Shown here: positions 54,724 to 63,133 of the stretch, one piece after another
Position numbering within the stretch: position 1 is the first letter of the stretch
How the letters are laid out: each line of letters opens with the position of its first letter
Assembly: GCF_036924645.1 (NCBI RefSeq)
Contig: NZ_JAZHRX010000001.1
Span: 62,001-126,000 of the forward strand
Direction: 5' to 3'
DNA: 64,000 nucleotides
Origin: Bradyrhizobium sp. AZCC 2176
GTDB lineage: Bacteria; Pseudomonadota; Alphaproteobacteria; Rhizobiales; Xanthobacteraceae
Position numbers and translations under genes: made by a program
The notes under the pieces: generated by a model
Databases searched by the model: none
What the model saw: only the letters and a program-made list of their open reading frames with translations
What the model was told of the DNA's origin: nothing

Positions 54724-55596
54724 ATGTTCAACGATCAGCTTCTCGCCGGGCGGCGCATTCTCGTGACCGGAGGTGGCACCGGCCTCGGCAAGTCCATGGC
54801 CGCGCGGTTTCTCCAACTGGGAGCCGAGGTCCACATCTGCGGCCGCCGCAAAATCGTGTGCGACGAGACCGCGACCGAATTGATGGACCTTCATGGCGGG
54901 CGCGCCATCAGCCACGGCGTCGACATCCGCAATGCGATGGCCGTCGACGAAATGATCGAACAGATCTGGACCGAAGGTCCCCTCACCGATCTCATCAACA
55001 ACGCCGCCGGTAATTTCATCTCGCGGTCGGAAGAGCTCTCGCCGCGCGGCTTCGATGCCGTCGCCAATATCGTGATGCATGGCACCTTCTACGTCACGCA
55101 CGCGGTGGGACGGCGCTGGATCGCCGAAAAACTGCGCGGCAATGTGGTGTCGATCACGGTGACCTGGGTGCGCAACGGCTCGCCCTATGTGGTGCCGTCG
55201 GCGATGAGCAAATCGGCGATCCACGCCATGACGATGTCGCTTGCGGTCGAATGGGGCAAGCATGGCATCCGCCTCAACACCATTGCACCCGGCGAAATCC
55301 CGACCGAGGGCATGAGCAAGCGCATCAAGCCCGGCGACGAGGCCGGCGCGCGCACGCGGGCGCAGAACCCGATGGGCCGGGTCGGCACCATGGAGGAATT
55401 GCAGAACCTTGCGGTGTTCCTGATCTCCGGTGGCTGCGACTGGATCAACGGCGAGACCATCGCCATGGACGGCGCGCAGGCGCTCGCGATGGGCGGCAAT
55501 TTCTACCAGTTGCGCGACTGGAGCGACGACGACTGGAACAAGGCGCGCGACTCGATCAAGGCGCAGAACGAAAAGGACCGCGCGTCGCGAGGGTAA
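54724..55596 (+). CDS. SDR-family protein, 2,4-dienoyl-CoA-reductase-like
   Basis: A 290-aa short-chain dehydrogenase fold with cofactor motif TGGGTGLGK (14-22) and NNAAGNF. The usual YxxxK is replaced: the region reads VVPSAMSKSAIHAM, with Ser in the Tyr position, followed by LAVEWGKHGIRLNTIAPG. This arrangement matches 2,4-dienoyl-CoA reductases, which use a different active-site layout to remove a double bond from unsaturated acyl-CoA. ATG 54724 is chosen with GGGTGG upstream; GTG 54715 is also open. It precedes an acyl-CoA synthetase gene, with a repeat element between. Confidence 0.87.
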   Translation: MFNDQLLAGRRILVTGGGTGLGKSMAARFLQLGAEVHICGRRKIVCDETATELMDLHGGRAISHGVDIRNAMAVDEMIEQIWTEGPLTDLINNAAGNFISRSEELSPRGFDAVANIVMHGTFYVTHAVGRRWIAEKLRGNVVSITVTWVRNGSPYVVPSAMSKSAIHAMTMSLAVEWGKHGIRLNTIAPGEIPTEGMSKRIKPGDEAGARTRAQNPMGRVGTMEELQNLAVFLISGGCDWINGETIAMDGAQALAMGGNFYQLRDWSDDDWNKARDSIKAQNEKDRASRG

Positions 55597-55601
55597 CCTC
55601 T

Positions 55602-55751
55602 GCTGTCGTTCCTGCGAACGCAGGAACCCATCACCACCAGCGTCAATTGGTACGAAGGTAACTAGCCCCATCGCCTCACCGATAGGCCGCGGCGACGCGA
55701 TGAGCGCAATTGCGCTCACGCTCGGGGTCACTGCGTTCGCAGGGACGACAG
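55602..55751. repeat. intergenic repeat, GTCGTCCCTGCG family, variant copy
   Basis: Outer arms CTGTCGTTCCTGCGAACGCA (from 55602) and CTGCGTTCGCAGGGACGACAG (ending 55751). The centre differs from copies A, C and E and includes a second hairpin, GAGCGCAATTGCGCTC. It lies between the SDR and acyl-CoA synthetase genes. Confidence 0.75.
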
Positions 55752-55821
55752 TGCCGTATTGTCTTTGTCGCGCGATGACGCCAAACTCGGCGCAACGATA
55801 ACAAGACGATACGGGAGAGAC

Positions 55822-57402
55822 ATGTCCGCTTCGCAGCAATTGACGAACCTTGCCGACATGGTGCGCGAACGCGCCAGGACGCGCGGCGACGCCATCGCGT
55901 ATGAGTTTGAAGGACGCCAGACCAGCTTCGCCGAGTTCGACATCAAGACCAACCGCGTTGCGAACGCGCTGATCGCGCAGGGCGTCAAGCCGGGCCAGCG
56001 GATCGCCTATCTCGGCAAGAACAGCGACTTCTATTTCGAGCTTTTGATGGGCGCCATGAAGGCCAAAGCGGTGATGGCGCCGGTCAACTGGCGTCTCGCC
56101 GGCCCCGAGGTCGCCGTCATCGTCGCCGACTGCAAGGCGCCGGTGCTGTTCGTGGGACCCGAGTTCATCACGCAGGTCCGCAATATCAAGGCGCAACTGC
56201 CAGACGTACGCCATGTGATCACCACCGAGGGCGGCGCACCGGAATGGCGAGATTTTATGGCCTGGCGCGATGCCGCCAGTGGTGACGATCCGAAGGTTCC
56301 GATCAGCCCGAAGGACATCGCGATCCAGCTCTATACGTCGGGCACCACGGGCAAGCCGAAGGGGGCGATGCTGTCGCATGCCAACTTCTTCAACCTGGTG
56401 CACGCCGGCAACGAGGCCGAGAAACCCGAATGGAACAAGTGGTCGGCCGATGACGTCTCGCTGGTGGCGATGCCAATCTTTCACATCGGCGGCTCCGGTT
56501 GGGGCGTGATGGGGCTCTATCACGGCGCCAAGGGCGTGATCGCGCGCGAATTCGATCCGACCAAGGTTTTGGATTTCTTCGAGCAGTCCGGAATTACAAA
56601 ACTGTTCATGGTGCCGGCGGCGATGCAGTTCGTGGTGCGGCAACCACGGGCGCGGCAGGTCGATTTCTCCCGCCTGAAATACATGCTCTACGGCGCCTCG
56701 CCGATTCCCGCGGCGCTCTTGAAGGAGTGCATCGAGGTGTTCAAGTGCGGTTTCGTGCAGTTGTACGGCATGACCGAAACGACAGGCACTATTGTCGCGC
56801 TTCCGCCCGAGGACCATGTCGAGGGGCTGGAGCGCATGCGCTCCGCCGGCAAGGCGCTGCCGGGCATCGAGCTTGCGATCCTCGATGCCGACGGCAAGCG
56901 GTTGCCACCCCGCCAGGTCGGCGAAATCGCTACCCGCTCCGGCTCCAACATGGCGGGCTACTGGAACCTGCCCGAGGCGACCGCGAAGACCCTCGGCAGC
57001 GATGGCTGGTTGCGCACGGGCGATGCCGGCTACATGGATGAGGACGGCTACCTCTACATCCACGACCGCATCAAGGACATGATCATCTCCGGCGGCGAGA
57101 ACATCTATCCGGCCGAAGTCGAAAGCGCGATCTGCGATCACCCAGACGTCGCCGAAGCCGCCGTGATCGGCATCCCCGACGACAAATGGGGCGAAGCGGT
57201 CAAGGCGGTCGTGGTGATGAAGCCCGGCAAGCAGGCTGACGCCACCGACATCATCAATTTTACCCGCGAGCGCATCGCGGGCTTCAAGACGCCGAAATCG
57301 GTCGACTTTTTGGAGGCGCTGCCGCGCAATCCGTCGGGCAAGATTTTGCGGCGGAATCTGCGCGAACCGTATTGGGCGGGCAAGGATCGTCAGGTGAATT
57401 GA
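55822..57402 (+). CDS. Long-chain-type acyl-CoA synthetase
   Basis: A 526-aa AMP-forming acyl-CoA ligase (FadD/FadK type). Motifs are LYTSGTTGKPKGAML (about 171-185), QLYGMTETTGTIV (about 312-324), the hinge TGDAGYMDEDGYLYIHDRIKDMIISGGENIYPAEVE (about 398-432) and the catalytic Lys in LPRNPSGKILRRNLREPYW. ATG 55822 has GGGAGA upstream; the frame is open to 55759. It follows the DECR-like SDR gene and is convergent with an acyl-CoA dehydrogenase gene. The natural acid is unknown. Confidence 0.92.
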   Translation: MSASQQLTNLADMVRERARTRGDAIAYEFEGRQTSFAEFDIKTNRVANALIAQGVKPGQRIAYLGKNSDFYFELLMGAMKAKAVMAPVNWRLAGPEVAVIVADCKAPVLFVGPEFITQVRNIKAQLPDVRHVITTEGGAPEWRDFMAWRDAASGDDPKVPISPKDIAIQLYTSGTTGKPKGAMLSHANFFNLVHAGNEAEKPEWNKWSADDVSLVAMPIFHIGGSGWGVMGLYHGAKGVIAREFDPTKVLDFFEQSGITKLFMVPAAMQFVVRQPRARQVDFSRLKYMLYGASPIPAALLKECIEVFKCGFVQLYGMTETTGTIVALPPEDHVEGLERMRSAGKALPGIELAILDADGKRLPPRQVGEIATRSGSNMAGYWNLPEATAKTLGSDGWLRTGDAGYMDEDGYLYIHDRIKDMIISGGENIYPAEVESAICDHPDVAEAAVIGIPDDKWGEAVKAVVVMKPGKQADATDIINFTRERIAGFKTPKSVDFLEALPRNPSGKILRRNLREPYWAGKDRQVN

Positions 57403-57411
57403 TCTCGCCTC

Positions 57412-57503
57412 GTAGGGTGGGCAAAGCGAAGCGTGCCCACCATCCGCTATCGTGGTTTGGATAGATGGTGGGCACGGCGCAAGGGCGCCTTTGCCCACCC
57501 TAC
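57412..57503. repeat. nested palindromic repeat GTAGGGTGGGCAAAG
   Basis: Outer arms GTAGGGTGGGCAAAGCG (57412-57428) and CGCCTTTGCCCACCCTAC (57486-57503) enclose CGTGCCCACCAT (57432-57443) and ATGGTGGGCACG (57465-57476). The 92-bp element lies in the convergent gap between the acyl-CoA synthetase and acyl-CoA dehydrogenase genes. Confidence 0.9.
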
Positions 57504-57516
57504 AATTCCGAAATCG

Positions 57517-58791
57517 CTAATGCTTCCCCGCCCCCATATAGCCAAACAGGAATCCCGCCACTTTCCGCTTCTGGATTTCCTCGCTGCCTTCGGTGATGCG
57601 GTAGCGGCGGTGATGGCGGTAGATGTGTTCGAACGGCTTGTGGCGCGAATAGCCCATGCCGCCATGCACCTGCATGGCGCGGTCGGCGGCTTCGCAGCAC
57701 AGGCGGTTGGCCCAGTAGTTGCACATCGACACGCGGTCGGAGAGCGTGTGCTCGACCTGCGCTTGCGTGAGTTGGTCCATCTCCCACGCGGTCTTGCGGA
57801 TCAATAGCCGGAGCATCTCGGCCTGCGTCGCCAACTCTACCAGCGGCCATTGGATCGCCTGGTTCTCGGCTAGCGCCTTGCCGAACGGCTTTCGCTCGCG
57901 AGCGTATTTGACGCTTTCGTTGATGCAGTAGACCGCCGCGCCGAGCGAACTCGCGGCCTGCCGGATGCGGTTCTCATGCACGAAGCATTGCGCCAGCGAT
58001 AGTCCCCGGCCGATCTCGCCGAACAGCGCATCCTCAGGCACGAACACATCCGTGAAGCTGACGCGCGGATGATCCGTCGGCATGTTGAAAGTCCACATGT
58101 ATTCCTCGACCTTCACCCCCGGGCTCTTGGCCGGCACCAGCAGGCACGTGATGCCGCGCGCATCGCCGTCATTGCCCGAGGTGCGGGCAAACAGCGCGCA
58201 ATGGGTCGCGACATGCATGCCTGTCGTCCACATCTTCTGGCCGTTGATGATCCAGCCCTTGACGTTGTCGCGGGTCGCCTGCACCGCCCTGGTTTCCATA
58301 TGGGTCGCATCCGAGCCGTGCTCGGGCTCAGTCAGACCAAACGTGATGCGGTATTTTCCGGTGATCGAGCCCTCGATCATCGCCTTCTGCGCGTCGGTGC
58401 CGTAACGGTCGAGCATGGTGACGAGCGGCAGATTGCCGACGATCGAATGCTCGTTCTGCAGGTCGTTGTGCAGGCCGAGGCCCTTCGCGGCAAAATGCTC
58501 GCGGATGACAGCCATCCAGAGATTGGAACCATCCTTGCCGCCATAGCGCTTCGGGATAGCGAAGCGCAGATGGCCGGCGGCGTCGGCGAGGGTCTTCGCC
58601 TTGCGCAGCAGCGCTTCCCACTCATGACGCGGCAGGCCGCCGTTTTCGAAATCGGTGCGCGCCCATTCGCGGCGATGGTCGAAGAAGCGGATGTTGTCGT
58701 CGGCCTCCTCCAGCGGCTTGATCTCGCGCGCGATGAAGCGGTCGAGCTCGTCGAGATAGGCGACAAGGTCAGCAGGCAGGTTGAAATCCAA
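57517..58791 (-). CDS. Acyl-CoA dehydrogenase
   Basis: A 424-aa FAD acyl-CoA dehydrogenase. Visible are the flavin/substrate region YRITFGLTEPEHGSDATHMETRAV and INGQKMWTTGMHVATHCAL, RERKPFGKALAENQAIQ, CCEAADRAMQVHGGMGYSRHKPFEHIYR, and the C-terminal YRITEGSEEIQKR with the catalytic-base Glu position. I chose TTG 58791, giving MDFNLPADLVAYLDELDRF with GGGAGAG upstream; no ATG of the frame fits, and the open extension to 58902 is in a non-conserved region. It is divergent from an enoyl-CoA hydratase gene. It could serve the same route as the nearby phosphotransferase pair, as LvaC does in levulinate catabolism; this is inference. Confidence 0.88.
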   Translation of the reverse strand: MDFNLPADLVAYLDELDRFIAREIKPLEEADDNIRFFDHRREWARTDFENGGLPRHEWEALLRKAKTLADAAGHLRFAIPKRYGGKDGSNLWMAVIREHFAAKGLGLHNDLQNEHSIVGNLPLVTMLDRYGTDAQKAMIEGSITGKYRITFGLTEPEHGSDATHMETRAVQATRDNVKGWIINGQKMWTTGMHVATHCALFARTSGNDGDARGITCLLVPAKSPGVKVEEYMWTFNMPTDHPRVSFTDVFVPEDALFGEIGRGLSLAQCFVHENRIRQAASSLGAAVYCINESVKYARERKPFGKALAENQAIQWPLVELATQAEMLRLLIRKTAWEMDQLTQAQVEHTLSDRVSMCNYWANRLCCEAADRAMQVHGGMGYSRHKPFEHIYRHHRRYRITEGSEEIQKRKVAGFLFGYMGAGKH

Positions 58792-59012
58792 GGCAGTCTC
58801 TCCCGGAAATGTCGTTTGTTTTGATTTGCGTTTAGGCGCTACGCAGCGCTCCTGCTCGGATCGATTTAGGTTGGAAGACCACCGCCAAGTCAAGCGAGGC
58901 AATATCGCTTGGCACGCGCGGGGGCCTTGCGTAATTGGATGGTATCGGACGCCGGCGGCGCGCTACACTCACGGCATATTCTTCGCGGCAGAAAATCAAC
59001 ACGGGAGCAAAC

Positions 59013-59792
59013 ATGGACCTGAAATTCTCCAAGGTGACGCGCAAGGGACCGGTCACGATCATCACGCTGTCGCGGCCCGAAGTGTACAATGCGTTGCATA
59101 TCGACGCGCATTTCGAACTCAACAAGGTGTTCGACGAGTTTGCCGCGGACCCTGCGCAATGGGTTGCGATCGTCACCGGCGCCGGCGACAAGGCGTTCTG
59201 CGCCGGCAACGATCTGAAATGGCAGGCCGCCGGCGGCAAGCGTGGCTGGGACAAGGGCGGTTTTGCCGGCCTCACCTCGCGGTTCGACTGCGACAAGCCG
59301 ATCATCGCCGCGGTCAATGGCGTCGCGATGGGCGGCGGCTTTGAGATTGCGCTGGCCTGCGACCTCATCATCGCCTCGGAGAACGCCACCTTTGCGCTGC
59401 CCGAGCCGCGCGTCGGCCTCGCCGCATTGGCCGGCGGCGTGCACCGGCTGCCGCGCCAGATCGGGCTGAAGCGCGCCATGGGCATGATCCTCACCGCGCG
59501 CCACGTCTCCGCCAGGGAGGGGCTTGAACTGGGCTTCGTCAACGAGGTGGTTCCGGCCGGTGAAGCGCTGGCCGCGGCCGAGCGCTGGGCGGAGACGATC
59601 TGCAAGAACTCGCCGATGTCGATCCGCGCTTCCAAGCAGGCGATCCAGCGGGGACTTGACGGATCGCTCGAGCAGGCTATCGCCGAGCAGCGCGAGTACC
59701 CGGCCGTGAAGGCGATGGCGGCCTCGCAGGACTACATCGAGGGACCGAAAGCGTTTGCGGAGAAGCGCCCGCCGAAATGGCTGGGACGGTAG
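59013..59792 (+). CDS. Enoyl-CoA hydratase
   Basis: A 259-aa crotonase-family protein. The segment DKAFCAGNDLKWQAA (about 62-75) gives the first oxyanion-hole element, VAMGGGFEIALACDLIIASENATFALPEPRVGLA (about 105-138) gives the second and the region with active-site carboxylates, and LPRQIGLKRAMGMILTARHVSAREG follows. The C-terminus ends PPKWLGR, typical of the family. ATG 59013 has GGGAG upstream. It is divergent from the acyl-CoA dehydrogenase gene by 221 nt, so the two may share regulation. Confidence 0.9.
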   Translation: MDLKFSKVTRKGPVTIITLSRPEVYNALHIDAHFELNKVFDEFAADPAQWVAIVTGAGDKAFCAGNDLKWQAAGGKRGWDKGGFAGLTSRFDCDKPIIAAVNGVAMGGGFEIALACDLIIASENATFALPEPRVGLAALAGGVHRLPRQIGLKRAMGMILTARHVSAREGLELGFVNEVVPAGEALAAAERWAETICKNSPMSIRASKQAIQRGLDGSLEQAIAEQREYPAVKAMAASQDYIEGPKAFAEKRPPKWLGR

Positions 59793-59808
59793 CAATTGAC
59801 TCGCCATC

Positions 59809-59928
59809 GTCGTCCCTGCGGAAAGCAGGGGCCCATACCGCGTGATCTCTCTTGGCGGCGCGGTGGCAGAAACTTTTCGTCATTACCAACGCCTGTGGTT
59901 ATGGGTCCCTGCGGTTCGCAGGGACGAC
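59809..59928. repeat. intergenic repeat, GTCGTCCCTGCG family, copy E
   Basis: A 120-bp element with ends GTCGTCCCTGCGG and GTTCGCAGGGACGAC and inner marks GCCCATACCGCGTGAT and TGTGGTTATGGGTCCC in the same order as copy A. It lies in the convergent gap between the enoyl-CoA hydratase and DUF6285-like genes. Confidence 0.9.
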
Positions 59929-59934
59929 GCCGAA

Positions 59935-60315
59935 CTAGCTACCCTTGCCTCCAAGCTCCCGCCTGTACGAGGCATAGTTCGGCTGATCGACGGCGAGCTT
60001 GTCCATCGTGGTCTGCCAGAGATGTTCTGATAGTCCCGGCGTCTGCAGATCGACCTCGCCCTTTGCAATTTTCTCCGACAGCGCGCGATTCAACTCGATC
60101 AATGAACCGTCCAGTCCAAGCAGTTGCTTCAGCCGCGCGACTTCCGCGGCGTCACTCCCCTGCTCCAACGCCAATTGCCGGGCAACCAGATCCAGCGCAT
60201 TGATGCCGACGCGAAGCTTGAAGGCGTTGTGTCCCTCGATCTGAGGGGCGATCTCGTTGCGGAGGAAATCCGCGACCGCCTTGATCAATTCGGTGGGTGT
60301 CGGTTCGTCCTGCAT
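59935..60315 (-). CDS. DUF6285-like small protein, possible LvaB analogue
   Basis: A 126-aa, mostly helical soluble protein (TELIKAVADFLRNEIAPQIEGHNAFKLRVGINALDLVARQL at the start). It lies 1 nt behind an APH-type phosphotransferase gene, whose stop is separated from this ATG by a single base, so the two are translationally coupled. In Pseudomonas levulinate catabolism a small protein of unknown fold (LvaB) is needed with the kinase LvaA. Size, position and partner fit here, but I did not compare sequences. No catalytic motif is visible. Confidence 0.8.
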   Translation of the reverse strand: MQDEPTPTELIKAVADFLRNEIAPQIEGHNAFKLRVGINALDLVARQLALEQGSDAAEVARLKQLLGLDGSLIELNRALSEKIAKGEVDLQTPGLSEHLWQTTMDKLAVDQPNYASYRRELGGKGS

Positions 60316-60316
60316 G

Positions 60317-61303
60317 TTATTTCCCCCGCGGGGCTAGCAGCCGTAGCAAATCGATTTCCGTCTCCGACGAGCGCCTTCCGATCATCGCGCGCTCCATCGA
60401 ATGGTCGGGGCCTTGCCGGAACCGCTGCATCATGCCGCAGCACATGATGCCCCAGCGCAGCGTGCCCATCACTTCCCAGAACATCACGCGATCAGGGTCA
60501 GCCTTGCGGCCGGCTTCCTCGTAGCCCGCGAACAGTTCCTCGCGCGTTCCAAAGCCGCCGACCGGCTTGTCGATCCCGCCGAATCGCCAGGAGTTGACAC
60601 AGATCCAGCCGAGATCTTCCATCGGGTCGCCGACATGCGCGAGCTCCCAGTCCAGCACCGCGCGGACGCCATCGGGGCCGATGATGAGATTGCCGTGGCG
60701 GAAATCGCCGTGCACCAGTGTCACCTCCTTCGACGGCCCGGGATCGCGCTCGGCCAGCCAGCGCAGCGCCAGCTCGAACACCGGACGCGGCCAGCCAAAA
60801 CTGCGGTATTCGCGATCGAGGTCGGCGATTTCCTTTGTCGCAGTCATCTCGCGCAGTTTTGGCAGCTTCAAAGCCGGCAAGCCGTGAATGCCGGCGATCA
60901 CGCGGCCAAGCTGCCGCGCCAGGATCGGACGCGCTGTTGCAAACTGTTCATCGCGAAGAATCTTGCGCGCGATGGTCTCGCCCTCGATGCGCTGCATGAT
61001 GAATCCGCTGCCGAGTTCGTCCTGCGGCTGCAACACATGCATCACCCGCGGCGACGGCAGGCCGGCGTCGTGCGCGAGCTGCATCAACGCCGCCTCGGCA
61101 TCGAGCCCGGCGGCCCGCCCCGGCGACGCGCCATAGCCCGGCGGGGCGCGGCGCAGGATCGCGCCGATATTGCCGTCCGGATGCACGATGTCGAACGTCC
61201 AGGTTTCCTGGCTGGCGCCGCCGGAGAGTTTGGCGGCGCCGGTGACGCCGGTCGCTCCCGGATACCAGGAGGCGACGCAACGTGCGAGCAGGTCCTCGAT
61301 CAT
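60317..61303 (-). CDS. APH-type phosphotransferase family protein (LvaA-like)
   Basis: A 328-aa aminoglycoside-phosphotransferase-fold kinase. Visible are the N-terminal SGGASQETWTFD glycine loop (about 25-36), the catalytic VHGDFRHGNLIIGPDGVRAVLDWELAHVGDPMEDLGW (about 194-231, HxDxxxxN and DxD-type DWE motifs) and FGTREELFAGYEEA. Proteins of this group phosphorylate hydroxyacyl-CoA: in bacterial LvaA and animal ACAD10/11 the 4-hydroxyl group is phosphorylated before elimination. ATG 61303 overlaps the enoyl-CoA hydratase stop as ATGA; the longer frame to 61441 is rejected. Operon order: hydratase, kinase, DUF6285-like protein. Confidence 0.88.
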   Translation of the reverse strand: MIEDLLARCVASWYPGATGVTGAAKLSGGASQETWTFDIVHPDGNIGAILRRAPPGYGASPGRAAGLDAEAALMQLAHDAGLPSPRVMHVLQPQDELGSGFIMQRIEGETIARKILRDEQFATARPILARQLGRVIAGIHGLPALKLPKLREMTATKEIADLDREYRSFGWPRPVFELALRWLAERDPGPSKEVTLVHGDFRHGNLIIGPDGVRAVLDWELAHVGDPMEDLGWICVNSWRFGGIDKPVGGFGTREELFAGYEEAGRKADPDRVMFWEVMGTLRWGIMCCGMMQRFRQGPDHSMERAMIGRRSSETEIDLLRLLAPRGK

Positions 61304-62091
61304 TTGCCCCTGAACTTGGCGGGGCGCTTTTCGAGGAATGCGGTGACGCCTTCCTTGAAATCTTCCGCGGCGCCCGCGATGCGTTGCGATTCGAATTCGA
61401 GGTTGAGCTGTTCCTCGAAGGAATTTTCCGGGCTGTCCCAATAGAGTTTTCGGATCAAGGACAGCGCGATCGTCGGTCCATTGGCGAGGTCATGCGCGAG
61501 CTTCATCGCTTCTTCCATCAATACCGCATCGTCGTAGACGCGGTTGACGAGGCCCCACTCCAGCGCCTTCTCCGCCGGCAGCCGCTCTCCCATCAAGGAC
61601 AGTTCGACCGAACGTGCTTTCCCGATCATGCGCGGCAACAGCCAGGTCGAGCCGCAATCCGGCACCAGGCCGATGCGGCGGAACGCCTGCAGGAAATAGG
61701 ACGAGCGCGCGCACAGGATCATGTCGCCCATCAAGGCAAAGCTCATCCCGGCACCGGCGGCGGGGCCATTGACGGCCGACACGATCGGGCAATGCAGCCG
61801 GCGCAGCCGCCGCAGGAACGGATGAAAGCCGATCTCCAGCGATTGCCCAGCATTGCTCTTGCCGGGCTTCTGGTTGTTGCGGCCCTGCAGGTTGGCGCCG
61901 GTGCAGAACGCGCGTCCGGCGCCGGTCAGCACCAGGCAGCGCACCTCATCCCGCTTCTCCTCGATCGCGTCGAGCGCCTCGCCAAGACCGCCCAGCATGT
62001 CCATCGAGACCGCGTTCATGACCTCCTGATGGTCGAGCTTGAGAATGGCGACCGGGCCATCGAAATCGAGCGTGACGTGCTTGAACTGCAT
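61300..62091 (-). CDS. Enoyl-CoA hydratase/isomerase (PaaG-like)
   Basis: A 263-aa crotonase-fold protein. GRAFCTGANLQGRNN (about 60-74) and NGPAAGAGMSFALMGDMILCARSSYFLQAFRRIGLVPDCGSTWLLPR (about 108-154) carry the oxyanion hole and the PaaG-type pattern; the Asp in VPDCG is in the usual position for isomerase/hydratase variants. The start ATG 62091 has GAGGAAG. First gene of the three-gene unit with the phosphotransferase and the DUF6285-like protein, and divergent from an SDR gene. Confidence 0.88.
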   Translation of the reverse strand: MQFKHVTLDFDGPVAILKLDHQEVMNAVSMDMLGGLGEALDAIEEKRDEVRCLVLTGAGRAFCTGANLQGRNNQKPGKSNAGQSLEIGFHPFLRRLRRLHCPIVSAVNGPAAGAGMSFALMGDMILCARSSYFLQAFRRIGLVPDCGSTWLLPRMIGKARSVELSLMGERLPAEKALEWGLVNRVYDDAVLMEEAMKLAHDLANGPTIALSLIRKLYWDSPENSFEEQLNLEFESQRIAGAAEDFKEGVTAFLEKRPAKFRGK

Positions 62092-62233
62092 TGCTTCCTC
62101 ATGACTTGTGTTTACGCGCTATTTCGCTGCGCGGAAGATCTGACATCTCGACCCATATTTGATTTTCCGGGCGCGCTTGTCCATGCTTGCGCCAGAGCAT
62201 CTGCCCGCCACCGGGCGCACGGCTTGATGTTTG

Positions 62234-62305
62234 AGCATGATCTCCGGGCAAACGCTTCGCGTTTTTCCCGAGGGAGAACCGGTGTCCACTTTTCCGGATC
62301 ATGCT
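62234..62305. repeat. palindromic repeat AGCATGATC/GATCATGCT
   Basis: Terminal arms AGCATGATC (62234-62242) and GATCATGCT (62297-62305) enclose AAACGCTTCGCGTTT and an ACCGGTGTCCACTTTTCCGG tract. It resembles the common alphaproteobacterial element with GATC-containing ends. It lies in the divergent region between the PaaG-like hydratase and the SDR gene. Confidence 0.85.
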
Positions 62306-62336
62306 GTAACCCGTGCCAAACAAATGGAAACGTCCC

Positions 62337-63116
62337 ATGAGCATTTTCGATCTCTCCGGCCGCACCGCCGTCATCACCGGCGGCAATGGCGGCATCGGTC
62401 TTGGCATCGCGCAGGCGCTCAACGCGCAAGGTTGCAACGTTTCGATCTGGGGTCGCAACGCCGAGAAGAACAAGAGTGCGGCGGCGACCATGTCGGCCGG
62501 GCCTGGCAAGGTGCATACACAGGTCTGCGACGTCAGCGACCCCGCCTCCGTGAAGGCGGCGATGAAGGCGACCCTCGATACATTCGGCCGGGTCGATGGC
62601 TGCTTTGCCAATGCCGGCATCGGCGGCGGCGGACGGCGCGCCTTCATCGACCGCACCGAGGAGGAATGGCGGCGCATGTTCGCGACCAATCTCGACGGCG
62701 TCTTCCACGTGTTTCAGGCGGCCGCCCGCCACATGACCGAACGCGCCGAGGCCGGCGACAAGTTCGGCCGGCTGGTCGCAACCTCGAGCCTCGCCTCGCT
62801 GTTCGGTACCGCGCGCAACGAGCATTACGCCGGCACCAAAGCCGCGCTGAACGCGCTGTGCCGGGCACTCGCGGTCGAACTGGCGCGCCACTGCGTCACC
62901 GCGAATGCGATCCTGCCCGGCTGGATCAAGAGCGACATGACCTCCGGCCTCATGGCCAACGACAAGTTCGTCGCCAACGTGATGCCGCGCATCCCGGTGC
63001 GCCGGTTCGGCGAGCCCACGGATTTCGGCGGCATCGCGGTGTACATCATGAGCAAGGCGTCGTCGTATCATACAGCGGACTGCTTTGTGATCGATGGCGG
63101 GTACACGGCGTTTTGA
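62337..63116 (+). CDS. SDR-family oxidoreductase
   Basis: A 259-aa classical short-chain dehydrogenase. It has cofactor motif TGGNGGIG (about 13-20), NAGIGGGGRRAF (about 90-101), the catalytic Ser region ATSSLASLFG and YAGTK (about 164-168). The C-terminal region ends GGIAVYIMSKASSYHTADCFVIDGGYTAF. ATG 62337 is chosen with GGAAACG upstream; the frame is open to 62313. It is divergent from the hydratase-kinase-DUF6285 unit and could supply a hydroxyacyl-CoA dehydrogenase/reductase (an LvaD-like role), but this is only positional. Confidence 0.88.
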   Translation: MSIFDLSGRTAVITGGNGGIGLGIAQALNAQGCNVSIWGRNAEKNKSAAATMSAGPGKVHTQVCDVSDPASVKAAMKATLDTFGRVDGCFANAGIGGGGRRAFIDRTEEEWRRMFATNLDGVFHVFQAAARHMTERAEAGDKFGRLVATSSLASLFGTARNEHYAGTKAALNALCRALAVELARHCVTANAILPGWIKSDMTSGLMANDKFVANVMPRIPVRRFGEPTDFGGIAVYIMSKASSYHTADCFVIDGGYTAF

Positions 63117-63133
63117 GATTGGGTGACGTAGGC

